Assembly: GCF_018614775.1 (NCBI RefSeq)
Contig: NZ_JAGGOF010000027.1
Coordinates: 1-35,170, forward strand
Reading direction: 5' to 3'
DNA from: Pseudomonas fluorescens
GTDB lineage: Bacteria; Pseudomonadota; Gammaproteobacteria; Pseudomonadales; Pseudomonadaceae
Length of the DNA stretch: 35,170 nt
Below are positions 26,701 to 35,170 of the stretch, one piece after another. Position numbers and translations under genes: made by a program. Within the stretch, counting starts at the first letter, position 1. Each line of letters starts with the position of its first letter. The notes below the pieces were generated by a model. That model did no database searches. It worked only from the letters and a program-made list of their open reading frames with translations, and was not told where the DNA came from.

Positions 26701-28071
26701 TCAGGATTTGGCCGGCGGCTTACGCAGCAGACTGAACGCCATCGCCGCAAGAAACAGCACGCTGAGCAACAACACGGCCCACAAGCCGATTTTCTTCCAG
26801 TTCGTCCCGACGGCCACTGGCGTCGTTTCCGCCGGCGATATTGAGGTTGCCACGCCATTCACCGTCGCCGTACCCAGGGTCGCCAACCGCGACGGACGGT
26901 AATCGGGCACCAGCGTCGTCAAGGGCAGGTTGGCGGCCTTCACGGTCGCGCTGCCCAGTGCCAGGCTGTATGGCCCTTCGCCGCGCGTCAGGAACACCAC
27001 CTGGGTGGGCCGCACGGCAAAACGCAGGGCCGGCGCGTCGCTGCCGAGACCGCCGCCACGCTCGTCCACTGTCAGTTTCAACTGCTGCACGGTCTGGCCG
27101 GACAACTGCAACTGGTTTTGCTGCACATCCTGGCCGTTCTGGGTCAGGCGATAGAGCAAGCCACTGCCCAGCGGCTGCCACGGATGGCTGCTTTCACGCC
27201 GCCCGGCCAGGGTCACCGGGGCCAGGCTGTTGGCCTGGTTCAGCTCGACCTGCACCTCTTCGATATTCAGCCCCATGGGCAACTGCCAGGTGTACTCACC
27301 GGCCTTGAGGGTGCTGCCGGCCAGCGGTTGCGACCAGACCAGCGGCAACGGCAGGCTTTCGCGGCTGGCGCTCTGCAACTGAGCGGAAGTCAGTACCGGC
27401 GCGGAGGACGGCGAATCCCACAACAAGCGCAGGTAGCGCGCCGTCTGCCCCGGCAGATTCACTTCATGCTGCTCGACCCGCTCATCGGCAAAGGTCAGGC
27501 GCGCCACCTGGCCTTCGCCCCACGCCTGCCAGTGCTGCAAGTCATCACTGGCTTCGATGGTAAAGCGCTGGAAGCCATCGCGTTCGCTGGTCCAGTCGAG
27601 GACCAACTGCTGCAACGGTGCCTTGATCGCGCTGGCATCCAACAACCAGCCGCGCAGTTCTTCCTCACCCGCTTCAAGGCGACTGGATGGCTGGACTTCC
27701 ACCAGCGTGCCGTTGGCGTTCGACTGCACGCGCACGCTGGGCGCACGCTCGTTGTCATCGGCGGCGTTGTACAGGGGGAACCACTTCACGTCGGTGAGGG
27801 TGCGGTTTTCCCGGCTCTGGGCCGACTCGCGAACCAGCGCGTAAGCCTGGGCCTGCCCGGCGGCGTTGAAGACCCGCAGATCGCTCAGATCGGTCTGTCG
27901 CGCTTGCAGTTGCACGTCCAGCGGCAACGGCAGGCGGTACCAAGGTCCCTCTCCACTCAGGGCCAAAGGCACCTGATGGGCAAAATCCGCCGGTTGCTCC
28001 TGGGCGGTGGCCGACAAGGCCACCCATAGCCCGACCACCCCCAGCCCGATCCGATTCAACGTGCGACTCAA
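26701..28071 (-). CDS. DUF3999 family envelope protein
   Basis: A 456-aa protein with a signal peptide (cleavage near residue 23, ATAQ), a large periplasmic beta-rich region and one C-terminal membrane helix (about 428-449) before a short basic tail. Features of DUF3999 include WYRLPLPLDVQLQARQTDLS near the start and TPVAVGTNWKKIGLWAVLLL at the end. The block DWTSERDGFQRFTIEASDDLQHW resembles discoidin-like carbohydrate-binding folds by eye, a weak impression. It follows the DUF2339 gene by 12 nt in the same direction, so the two are almost surely cotranscribed and may act together. Function is unknown. Confidence 0.87.
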   Translation of the reverse strand: MSRTLNRIGLGVVGLWVALSATAQEQPADFAHQVPLALSGEGPWYRLPLPLDVQLQARQTDLSDLRVFNAAGQAQAYALVRESAQSRENRTLTDVKWFPLYNAADDNERAPSVRVQSNANGTLVEVQPSSRLEAGEEELRGWLLDASAIKAPLQQLVLDWTSERDGFQRFTIEASDDLQHWQAWGEGQVARLTFADERVEQHEVNLPGQTARYLRLLWDSPSSAPVLTSAQLQSASRESLPLPLVWSQPLAGSTLKAGEYTWQLPMGLNIEEVQVELNQANSLAPVTLAGRRESSHPWQPLGSGLLYRLTQNGQDVQQNQLQLSGQTVQQLKLTVDERGGGLGSDAPALRFAVRPTQVVFLTRGEGPYSLALGSATVKAANLPLTTLVPDYRPSRLATLGTATVNGVATSISPAETTPVAVGTNWKKIGLWAVLLLSVLFLAAMAFSLLRKPPAKS

Positions 28072-28083
28072 GATGACACTCCC

Positions 28084-31000
28084 TCACTGACGGGTAATGG
28101 CGGCTCGGTCGGTTCGACCGTTTCCGGGGCGCTTGGGCGGCAGCGGCGCGAAGTAGCCGACCACCAGCAACAACACACCTACGCCGATAAACGACACGAT
28201 CCGCGCCAGACCACCACGGTTACTCAATTCGACAAAGAACAACTTGGCGACCACCACGGCAATCAACGCCGCGCCGATCAGCCAGACCTCACGGCGATGC
28301 CGCAGGTGCCCGCCGATCATCAGGCCCAAGGCAATCAGGGTCCAGACGATGGACAACCCGGCCTGCACGAACATGGATTCAAGCAACGCATCCAGTTCGA
28401 ACGGTACACCGATCCAATGGTGCGCACTGCGCATGACCACGGCGGTGAAGAACACGAACAGCGACACCCCGGCGATCAACTGGGTGACGTGTTCAGCATG
28501 GGCCCAACGAATTGCCAGTTGCGCCACCGCACCGCGCGCCCATAGGTAGACCCCGAACAGGGCAAACAACAGGCCCAGTTCCAGCGGATTGAGCAACGGT
28601 ACATAAGGCAACGGCTCAGCCGTACCGTCGCTGAAGGTGTTCGCCAGCCAGAACCAGCCAAGCATCAGCAGCGCCAGAGGTGCCGCCGCATAGACTCGGT
28701 ATTCGCGCGGTTGGGCCGATACCGGCCACGGCCAGGCACGCGGCGCGGCCATCAGCACCAGGTACAGGCTCGGCAGAATCGCCCAGCCCAGCCAGCGCCA
28801 GGCATTGTATTGCTCGGACAGTAACAGCAGGCCGTAGCGCAGCTCCAGCGCCAGCACGCCGATCAACAACCAGCAACCGAGCACGTGGGCGGTGCTGCGC
28901 GCCTGGGCAGGCAGCGTCGGCGCCAGGCGCTTCAAGGACAGGAAATGCACGCCGAACACCGCCACCCACGCCAGCCAGCCAAAATCCGCCGCCGGGTGAT
29001 ACCGGTTGTGCCAGGTCGCGACAAGCACACAGCCCGCCGCCGGAACCAGCAGGGTGCACACCAGCCCCAGCGCCGACCATTTCAAGCGCAGCGCCAGCAG
29101 GGTCCACACCGCCACGCTGGTGGCCGCGACCATCAGCAGCAAGCTGCCTTGCAGGTTTGCCGGGGCAAACCGCAGCACTTCGCTGACCCAGGCCAGCGCC
29201 CACCAACCGGCGCCCCAGATCAGCAACAGCTCGGACACCCGCCGCAGCCTCAAGGCATCGAATACCGTCGCCGAATGGCCCCGCTGCAAGCGCCATGCGC
29301 CGACCAGTGCCGCCAGCCCCAGCACCAGCGGCGTCCAGAACCCGCTGTGGGCCAGGGGGCGCAGGCCCTCGGCGGTGAGTGGCCCGAGCAATGCAGGCCC
29401 CGCAACGAGGAACGCCGCGCCACCCAGCAACTGCAGCAACAGGCCGAAGACAAAACTCACCCGCTGCTTCAGGTACAGGCTCAGCCAGATGATCAGCAGA
29501 CCGCTGGCGGCCCACACACCGCTCGCCGTTTGCCATGGCAGCACGAACAGCACCGCGAGATTGATCAACACCAACCCCGCCAGCAACACCACGGACAACC
29601 CGCGTAGCAGGCGCACATCGTTGCGCACCATCTCGTCGCGGGCCGCCAGCAGCATGCCGCCAATCAGCGCCAGGCCGATCAATGAGGCGCTGAGCAAGCC
29701 GCTCCAGCCGGCGTTGAATACCGCTGCCGAATCCCCTTCCGCGCCCCGCAGGCGCAACAGGAACAAGGCGCCGCCCAACAGTTGCACGGCAAACGCAGTG
29801 AACAGGAAACTGCGCGACTGCAGACGCAGGCCCACGAACAGCGTCGCCAATCCGGCCAGGGCCCAAGCGATGGCGGTGCCGTGGGTCAGGAAAAACAAAG
29901 GCGCCAGCAGATAGAGCGAGCCCAGGCCCAACACGGCCAGCACCGGCAGCGCCTGGCGCTCCCAACTGGCGATGTGCTCAGGCGCTGCCTTGCGCAATTG
30001 ATAAAAGGTGAACAACAAGGCAGCGCCCAGCATCAGCGCCCCCAATGGGGCGCCTTGGAGCAGGCTGCCTTCACCAATATGCAATTCACTCAAGAACGCC
30101 CGCGCCGCGCCCAGTTGCAGCAGCAAGGCAAAGGCCCGCGCCAATGGCCGTTGCTGACGCAGGCCGAGCCAGAAAATCCCCGCGCCTTCCACCGCCCAGG
30201 CCGCCGTGGTCCACCGGGCGTCGAGACCGAGGGGGATCGCCAGGCTGGTAAAAATCACCCCGAGCGCCAGGCAGGTTTCTGCCAGCAACAAGGCGCGGCC
30301 CCGCATCAATACGCGGGCCAGGCCCATGTAGATCATGCCCAGGAACAACGCACTGAACGCTGCGGCCAGGTCCTGGAACATCACCAGCGTGAGCTGCAAG
30401 CCGAAGGCCACCAACGGCGGACCGAACAGCATCGTGCCGTCCACGTAATCGCCCTTGCGCACCGACCAGCGCAGCAGCGCTTCACGGCTGTCATCCTCGG
30501 GGGCGTCGCTCATTTCCAGCAGTTTGCGCCGGGTGAACAGCAACCCGATCGCCAGGTACATGAGGAAGAAGATGATCAGGAACGGCTCGGTGCTGAAGAA
30601 CAGTTCCGGCGAATACGAACGCAGGCCCCAGGCGATCCCGATGCCGAAGGTGCCGACGAAACCGATCAGGTTGAGCAGGCGCCAGGCCTTGAACCAGGCA
30701 ATCGCGAGGATGCCGGCATTGAGCAGGATGAAATAGCTGAACAGCGCGACGTGGTTGCCGCTGCCGGTCGAGGTCAGGATCGGCGCGGCAAACCCGCCCA
30801 GGGCCGCAGCCGCCGCCAGGCCGAGGGCATTCTGGGTGACCGCGAGGATTGCCGAGAACACCGTGACTGCCACCAGCAGCCCCAGGGCCGCCTTGGAATC
30901 GAGCAACGGGTGCAGGCGCATGGCGGCGAAGACGGTCAGGTAGAGCACCGCGATCCCGGTGCCCTGGAGCATCAACGCATAATGACTATTGCGTTGGCGC

Positions 31001-31689
31001 AGCCACCAACCCAGGCCGAGCAGGCCCAGGGCGCTGGCCGCGACGCCGGCGTAACGCAACTCGATGGGCACCACCATGCCTTCGGTGGCGTAGCGCAGCA
31101 GAAACGCCAGGCCGAGGAACAACAGCAGCACGCCGACCCGCAGCACCGTGTTGCCGCCGAACAGCCAATTGCGTGCCCCCGCCAGGGCGCGCTCAATGAC
31201 ATTCGGCCCACGGGGAGCCGCCGGCTGCGCGGCTATCGGCGCCACAGGCGCGGACACACGCTCGCGGTCATCACGCCTCGCGGTGATCGGTGCGGGATTC
31301 CAGATAGCGTCGGGCAACGGCTGGCTGGCTTGAGCGGCCATCGCGGGAGCGGGCTCCAGATCGGGCGGCAGCTCCCACACCAATTCTGGCGCGGCTTGAA
31401 TGTCGGACGCCGGCGTCGGCGCGACAATGATCTCGGGCGACGGAGCCGCTTCGCTCGGAGCCGGCGCGGTGCCGTGCTCAAAGAGGGCCAGACGCTGTTC
31501 CAACGCGTTCAAGGCCTGCTGAGTTTTATCCAACAGGCCTTGTTGCTGGGCAGCCTGGGCGGCGAGACGGCTGAGTCGAAACCCTTGGACAATGCCGAGC
31601 CCTACCAGCGCGCCTAACAGTGCATCGGCAAACGACTCATCCACCACCCAGCCGAGTGCCAGGCCTAACAACGTCAAGATCCATAGCAT
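28084..31689 (-). CDS. DUF2339 polytopic membrane protein
   Basis: A very large inner-membrane protein of 1201 aa. The start at 31689 (MLWILTLLGLALGW) has AGGGA upstream; a longer frame adds 11 unsupported residues. After one or two N-terminal helices comes a short coiled-coil stretch (AAQAAQQQGLLDKTQQALNA). A Pro/Ala-rich soluble linker of about 100 residues follows, then a continuous array of some two dozen or more membrane helices beginning NTVLRVGVLLLFLGLAFLLR. Repeated Gly-Leu-rich helices suggest internal duplication. The DUF2339 family has no assigned activity; a transport or envelope-polymer role could be imagined but nothing in the sequence proves it. Paired with the DUF3999 gene downstream. 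Confidence 0.9.
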   Translation of the reverse strand: MLWILTLLGLALGWVVDESFADALLGALVGLGIVQGFRLSRLAAQAAQQQGLLDKTQQALNALEQRLALFEHGTAPAPSEAAPSPEIIVAPTPASDIQAAPELVWELPPDLEPAPAMAAQASQPLPDAIWNPAPITARRDDRERVSAPVAPIAAQPAAPRGPNVIERALAGARNWLFGGNTVLRVGVLLLFLGLAFLLRYATEGMVVPIELRYAGVAASALGLLGLGWWLRQRNSHYALMLQGTGIAVLYLTVFAAMRLHPLLDSKAALGLLVAVTVFSAILAVTQNALGLAAAAALGGFAAPILTSTGSGNHVALFSYFILLNAGILAIAWFKAWRLLNLIGFVGTFGIGIAWGLRSYSPELFFSTEPFLIIFFLMYLAIGLLFTRRKLLEMSDAPEDDSREALLRWSVRKGDYVDGTMLFGPPLVAFGLQLTLVMFQDLAAAFSALFLGMIYMGLARVLMRGRALLLAETCLALGVIFTSLAIPLGLDARWTTAAWAVEGAGIFWLGLRQQRPLARAFALLLQLGAARAFLSELHIGEGSLLQGAPLGALMLGAALLFTFYQLRKAAPEHIASWERQALPVLAVLGLGSLYLLAPLFFLTHGTAIAWALAGLATLFVGLRLQSRSFLFTAFAVQLLGGALFLLRLRGAEGDSAAVFNAGWSGLLSASLIGLALIGGMLLAARDEMVRNDVRLLRGLSVVLLAGLVLINLAVLFVLPWQTASGVWAASGLLIIWLSLYLKQRVSFVFGLLLQLLGGAAFLVAGPALLGPLTAEGLRPLAHSGFWTPLVLGLAALVGAWRLQRGHSATVFDALRLRRVSELLLIWGAGWWALAWVSEVLRFAPANLQGSLLLMVAATSVAVWTLLALRLKWSALGLVCTLLVPAAGCVLVATWHNRYHPAADFGWLAWVAVFGVHFLSLKRLAPTLPAQARSTAHVLGCWLLIGVLALELRYGLLLLSEQYNAWRWLGWAILPSLYLVLMAAPRAWPWPVSAQPREYRVYAAAPLALLMLGWFWLANTFSDGTAEPLPYVPLLNPLELGLLFALFGVYLWARGAVAQLAIRWAHAEHVTQLIAGVSLFVFFTAVVMRSAHHWIGVPFELDALLESMFVQAGLSIVWTLIALGLMIGGHLRHRREVWLIGAALIAVVVAKLFFVELSNRGGLARIVSFIGVGVLLLVVGYFAPLPPKRPGNGRTDRAAITRQ

Positions 31690-31772
31690 GGTCGATATCC
31701 CTAAGCGGCCCGTTGCGGGCATAACCGGGGCGATGCGGTGCCTGGCTCAGTCTAGTGGAAACACTCATAACC

Positions 31773-31862
31773 TGTGGGAGCGAGCCTGCTCGCGATGAGG
31801 TCGTCAGGTTCAACATTGATGTTGCCTGATGGTCCGCTATCGCGAGCAGGCTCGCTCCCACA
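31773..31862. repeat. REP pair upstream of the DUF2339 gene
   Basis: TGTGGGAGCGAGCCTGCTCG faces its inverse GCGAGCAGGCTCGCTCCCAC; the spacer holds CATTGATGTTG. It lies between the glgP stop and the DUF2339 start. Nothing else is recognisable in this 289-bp gap except the hairpin at 31931-31956. Confidence 0.88.
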
Positions 31863-31930
31863 GTGGATCATGGGTGTTTTCAGCACTGAGCCGAGCCGCA
31901 GCCCGGTGAAACTGGCGCCTAGTATATCGA

Positions 31931-31956
31931 CGAAGCCCAACCACCGTCGGGCTTCG
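31931..31956 (-). terminator. Possible glgP terminator
   Basis: CGAAGCCC (31931-31938) and GGGCTTCG (31949-31956) form a perfect 8-bp stem with a 10-nt loop, 22 nt beyond the glgP stop. The following minus-strand sequence (TCGATATA) has no clear T run, so it is weak as an intrinsic terminator. Confidence 0.45.
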
Positions 31957-31978
31957 CTCACATTTCTGACAGCAAAAG

Positions 31979-34429
31979 CTACTCCAGGGCTTTCCAGATG
32001 TCGGTGGCGTATTCGCGGATGGTCCGGTCCGAGGAGAACCAGCCCATGCGCGCGGTGTTGAGCACTGCCGAACGCCACCACTGTTTGGAATCGTGCCAGC
32101 GCTCCTCGACCTTGGCCTGGGCGTTCCAGTACGAGTCGAAATCGGCGCAGACCAGGAAGCGGTCATAATCCACCAGCGAATCCACCAGACCGGTGTAGCG
32201 CATCGGATCGTCCGGGGAGAACACCCCGCCACGGATCGCCTGCAATACATCGCCGAGACGATGGGACGCGGCGATGTCCGGCGCGGCGCTGAATTCGCCG
32301 TTGCGCTTGCGGGCCTCGACCTGCTCGGCGGTCAGGCCGAAGATGAACATGTGTTCATCGCCGATCCGGTCCCACATCTCGACGTTGGCGCCGTCCATGG
32401 TGCCAATGGTCAGCGCACCGTTGAGGCCGAACTTCATGTTACTGGTGCCCGATGCTTCGAAACCGGCCGTGGAAATCTGCTCCGACAGATCCGCCGCCGG
32501 AATGATGCTCTCGGCCAGGCTGACGTTGTAGTTGGGCAGGAACACCACTTTGAGCAGGCCGCGCACGGTCGGGTCGTTGTTCACCACCCGGGCGATGTCG
32601 TTGGTGAGCTTGATGATCAGCTTGGCCTGGTGATAACTGGCGGCGGCCTTGCCGGCGAAAATCTTCACCCGGGGCACCCAGTCCACTTCAGGCTCGGCGC
32701 GGATCGCCTGGTACAGCGCCACGGTGTGCAACAGGTTGAGCAATTGGCGCTTGTACTCGTGGATACGTTTGACCTGCACGTCGAACATCGCCGCCGGGTT
32801 CACGGCAATCCCCAGTCGCTCATGAATCAGGTAGGCCAGGGCCTTCTTGCTGTGCAGGCGCTGCTCGGCGAACTGCTTGCGGAACGCCGGCTGGTCGGCG
32901 AACGGCTCCAGTTCGATCAGGCGCTCCTCGGGATTATCCAACACCGTCGGGCCGAGGGCGTCGACCATCATCGAGGTCAACTCGGTGTTGGCCTGGAACA
33001 GCCAACGGCGGAAGGTGATGCCGTTGGTCTTGTTGTTGATCCGATCCGGATAGAGCTTGTGCAGCTCGGAGAACACCGTGCTGCGCATCAGTTGGGTGTG
33101 CAACCCGGACACCCCGTTGACGCTGTGGGACCCCAGGAACGCCAGGTTACCCATGCGCACCCGGCGACCGTTGTCTTCTTCGATCAGCGAAACCGAGCGC
33201 AGCACATCGAAATCGTGCACGCCCTTGGCCCGCAGCGAATCGATGTGCTGGGCGTTGATCAGGTAGATGATCTGCATGTGCCGCGGCAGCATGCGTTCCA
33301 TCAACCCCACCGGCCAGGTTTCCAGGGCTTCGGGCAGCAGCGTGTGGTTGGTGTAGGACAGCGTGTCCTGGGTCACCTGCCAGGCCGCGTCCCACGCCAC
33401 GTCGTAGACATCGACCAATTGACGCATCAATTCGGCCACGGCAATCGAGGGGTGGGTGTCGTTGAGTTGGATTGCCGCATGGTCCCCCAGGGTCAGCACC
33501 GAGGAGTGCATGTTGCGATGGCGGCGCAGCAAGTCCTGCAACGACGCCGCCACGAAGAAATATTCCTGGCGCAGGCGCAGTTCCTGGCCGGCTTCAGTGC
33601 TGTCGGCCGGGTACAGCACGCGGGAAATACTTTCAGCCCGGGCCACTTCCGCCACCGCGCCCAAGTGGTCGCCGGCATTGAAGCGCTCCAGGTGCAGGTC
33701 TTCCACGGCCCGGGCACGCCACAGGCGCAAGGTGTTGACGCTGGCACCGCGCCAGCCCACCACCGGGGTGTCGTAAGCAATGGCGCGCACGGTTTCGGCC
33801 GGGGACCAGACTTGCCGGGTCTTGCCCGCCTCGTCGGTCACGGTTTCGACGCTGCCGCCAAAACCGATCGGATACACCACCTCGGGCCGTTCGAACTCCC
33901 ACGGGTTGCCGAAGTCCAGCCAGTGTTCGGTCTGTTCCTGCTGCCAACCGTCGACAATGGCCTGGCGGAACAGGCCGTGTTCATAACGGATACCGTAGCC
34001 ATGCCCGGCGATGCCCAGGGTCGACATGCTCTCCATGAAGCATGCCGCCAGCCGGCCCAGGCCGCCATTGCCCAGCGCCGCGTCGGGTTCGAGCAAACGG
34101 ATGCGCTCCAGGTCCACGCCCAGCTCAGTCAGGGCTTCGCGCGCGGTATCCAGCAGGCCGAGGTTGCTCAGGCTGTCGTAGAGCAGGCGGCCGATGAGAA
34201 ATTCCAGGGAAAGGTAATAGACGCGCTTCTGGCCCTTCCGGTAGATCTGCCGCGTGTGGTCCATCCAGTGCTCGACCATGTGATCGCGGGCGGCCAGGGC
34301 AATGGCTTCGAACCAATCGTGATCAAACGCATGATCGGGGTCCTTGCCGACGGCATAAGTGAGTTTGGTCAACACGGCATCGCGAAATGCAGCGACTTCC
34401 GCTTCGCGAACAAGTGGTTCTTGAGTCAT
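31979..34429 (-). CDS. glgP: Glycogen/alpha-glucan phosphorylase
   Basis: Removes glucose from the ends of alpha-1,4-glucan using phosphate, giving glucose 1-phosphate. GT35 family, PLP-dependent, cytoplasmic, 816 aa as usual. The PLP lysine is Lys666 in EASGTSNMKFGLNGA. Other family blocks are LGNGGLGRLAACF, QLNDTHPSIAVAEL, TNGITFRRWL and KRIHEYKRQLLN. It is a single gene; no glgA, glgB, glgC or glgX lies in the window. The ATG at 34429 (MTQEPLVREAEV) is a reasonable start but the ribosome site upstream is not strong. Confidence 0.97.
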   Translation of the reverse strand: MTQEPLVREAEVAAFRDAVLTKLTYAVGKDPDHAFDHDWFEAIALAARDHMVEHWMDHTRQIYRKGQKRVYYLSLEFLIGRLLYDSLSNLGLLDTAREALTELGVDLERIRLLEPDAALGNGGLGRLAACFMESMSTLGIAGHGYGIRYEHGLFRQAIVDGWQQEQTEHWLDFGNPWEFERPEVVYPIGFGGSVETVTDEAGKTRQVWSPAETVRAIAYDTPVVGWRGASVNTLRLWRARAVEDLHLERFNAGDHLGAVAEVARAESISRVLYPADSTEAGQELRLRQEYFFVAASLQDLLRRHRNMHSSVLTLGDHAAIQLNDTHPSIAVAELMRQLVDVYDVAWDAAWQVTQDTLSYTNHTLLPEALETWPVGLMERMLPRHMQIIYLINAQHIDSLRAKGVHDFDVLRSVSLIEEDNGRRVRMGNLAFLGSHSVNGVSGLHTQLMRSTVFSELHKLYPDRINNKTNGITFRRWLFQANTELTSMMVDALGPTVLDNPEERLIELEPFADQPAFRKQFAEQRLHSKKALAYLIHERLGIAVNPAAMFDVQVKRIHEYKRQLLNLLHTVALYQAIRAEPEVDWVPRVKIFAGKAAASYHQAKLIIKLTNDIARVVNNDPTVRGLLKVVFLPNYNVSLAESIIPAADLSEQISTAGFEASGTSNMKFGLNGALTIGTMDGANVEMWDRIGDEHMFIFGLTAEQVEARKRNGEFSAAPDIAASHRLGDVLQAIRGGVFSPDDPMRYTGLVDSLVDYDRFLVCADFDSYWNAQAKVEERWHDSKQWWRSAVLNTARMGWFSSDRTIREYATDIWKALE

Positions 34430-34625
34430 TGGTGAGACCTCGGACGAGCATGGAATTATCTGAGCCTAGACGGTCTGACAGACGGTAGAGGCTCTTGGTT
34501 CGGTGGCTTTCCCCGAGTGCCGGGGAGTCGCCGCCAGGGAAATGCCGGATGGCTGAATGAATGCAGGGGCCGTGCCGGTCCCGGAGGGGTTTGTCGGGGA
34601 TTGAAAAAAAACCGGCAGATGGTCG

Positions 34626-34653
34626 TTCAAAATTTCACCAGTCCCGGTATGAT
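34626..34653 (+). promoter_or_regulatory. Possible sigma-70 promoter for the YkgJ-family gene
   Basis: TTCAAA (34626-34631) and TATGAT (34648-34653) are spaced 16 nt, with 4/6 and 5/6 matches to consensus. They lie about 30 nt before the start codon, giving a short leader. No other promoter stands out in the 34430-34684 gap. Confidence 0.4.
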
Positions 34654-34684
34654 CGCGCGCCCTGATGCATGCCGGTACACCTAG

Positions 34685-35122
34685 ATGATGAAGCCCAACC
34701 TGATCGCCGCCGCAGAGCTCGACCGACTCGATACCTGGGCCAAGTACTCCGCCCCGATGTGCGGTTCCTGCGTGTCGAGTTGCTGCACGCTGCCGGTGGA
34801 GGTCAAGATCAAGGACCTGATCCGGATCGGCATCGTCGATGAGTTCGAACTCGGCGATCCGCCGAAGAACATCGCCAAGCGCCTGCAAAAGGAAGGGATC
34901 GTCGAGCGCTACAACCAGAAGTCCGAGATCTTCACGCTCCAGCGCATGAGCAACAACGATTGCCTGTATCTGGACCGCAAGAGCCGCCTGTGCACCATTT
35001 ACGAGAAACGCCCGGACACCTGCCGCAATCACCCGCGGGTCGGGCCACGGCCGGGCTATTGCGCCTACAAGCCCAAGGAAGTGGAGCGCGAGCGCAATCC
35101 GCGGACGCTTGATCGGTTTTGA
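34685..35122 (+). CDS. YkgJ family cysteine-cluster protein
   Basis: A 145-aa soluble protein with eight Cys in the CxxCxxxCC plus later Cys pattern of the YkgJ (CxxCxxCC) family. Cys26, 29, 33 and 34 lie in CGSCVSSCC, and Cys93, 103, 113 and 126 lie in NDCLYL, RLCTIY, DTCRNHP and GYCAYK. The Cys set likely binds zinc or an iron-sulfur cluster. The family has no fixed function. The start may be either of two adjacent ATGs (34685 or 34688); the ribosome site is weak. It is divergent from glgP, with about 250 nt between them. Confidence 0.9.
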   Translation: MMKPNLIAAAELDRLDTWAKYSAPMCGSCVSSCCTLPVEVKIKDLIRIGIVDEFELGDPPKNIAKRLQKEGIVERYNQKSEIFTLQRMSNNDCLYLDRKSRLCTIYEKRPDTCRNHPRVGPRPGYCAYKPKEVERERNPRTLDRF

Positions 35123-35156
35123 CCAACCGCCGCTTCTATAGCGCCTGATACGCCGC

Positions 35157-35170
35157 CTTCGCGAGCAAGC
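35157..35170. repeat. Partial REP unit at the window edge
   Basis: CTTCGCGAGCAAGC matches one arm of the AGCGGGCTTGCTCGCGAAG REP subtype seen at 24767-24852. The element continues beyond the window. Between the YkgJ-family stop and this point nothing else is visible. Confidence 0.65.

Noticed and set aside
29782..31617. Plus-strand open frame of 611 codons opposite the DUF2339 gene
   Set aside because: Composition is extreme in Gln, Arg and His, as expected for the antisense of a Leu/Ala-rich membrane protein; no start signal or domain.
12156..31862. Series of similar palindromes considered as a CRISPR array
   Set aside because: Units are paired inverses scattered between genes kilobases apart, not direct repeats with regular spacers; they are REP elements.
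32093..34435. Plus-strand open frame of 780 codons opposite glgP
   Set aside because: Antisense to a complete, motif-rich glgP; no independent coding evidence.

Overview
The window looks like a chromosomal segment of a Pseudomonas in the P. fluorescens group. The evidence is high GC, the Pseudomonas-type hut locus (hutF, then hutCD, then hutU through hutG), the opgGH pair, and many REP palindromes of the GTGGGAGC...GCTCGCGA type between genes. This assignment is from gene content and sequence style; no database search was run.

Layout. 1-468: no gene; a repeat-like stretch and the opgH terminator. 469-4801 (minus): opgG-opgH, osmoregulated periplasmic glucan synthesis. 5122-6527 (minus): pip-dtd. 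6769-18342 (minus): a long histidine-utilisation operon read from right to left as hutU, an NCS1 permease (hutT), hutX-hutW-hutV (ABC uptake), a histidase-like paralogue, hutH, hutI and hutG. 18801-20116 (minus): hutC-hutD (repressor and cupin-type HutD). 20221-21585 (plus): hutF. 21701-22576 (minus): a lipocalin (blc) and a small lipoprotein. 22860-24752 (plus): a chemoreceptor. 24876-26486 (minus): fbp and a DUF924 gene. 26701-31689 (minus): a DUF2339-DUF3999 membrane pair of unknown function. 31979-34429 (minus): glgP. 34685-35122 (plus): a YkgJ-family cysteine-cluster protein.

The hut genes encode the five-step route: HutH (histidine to urocanate), HutU (to imidazolonepropionate), HutI (to formiminoglutamate), HutF (to formylglutamate), and HutG (to glutamate plus formate). 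Upstream of hutU a sigma-54-type -24/-12 element (18463-18479) is followed by a palindrome (18445-18458) matching the HutC site TGTA-N2-TACA, which covers the expected start of transcription. A second such site lies between hutC and hutF.

Most of the window is ordinary core genome. The points most worth a second look are: a histidase paralogue that has lost the Ala-Ser-Gly triad needed for the MIO cofactor and has other active-site changes, yet is intact and sits in the operon; a 111-bp nested palindromic element between hutH and hutI, where I recall relatives carrying a histidine permease gene; the uncharacterised DUF2339/DUF3999 pair; and a chemoreceptor with a complete amino-acid-binding dCache signature. 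I found no rRNA, tRNA, CRISPR array, phage or complete insertion sequence.
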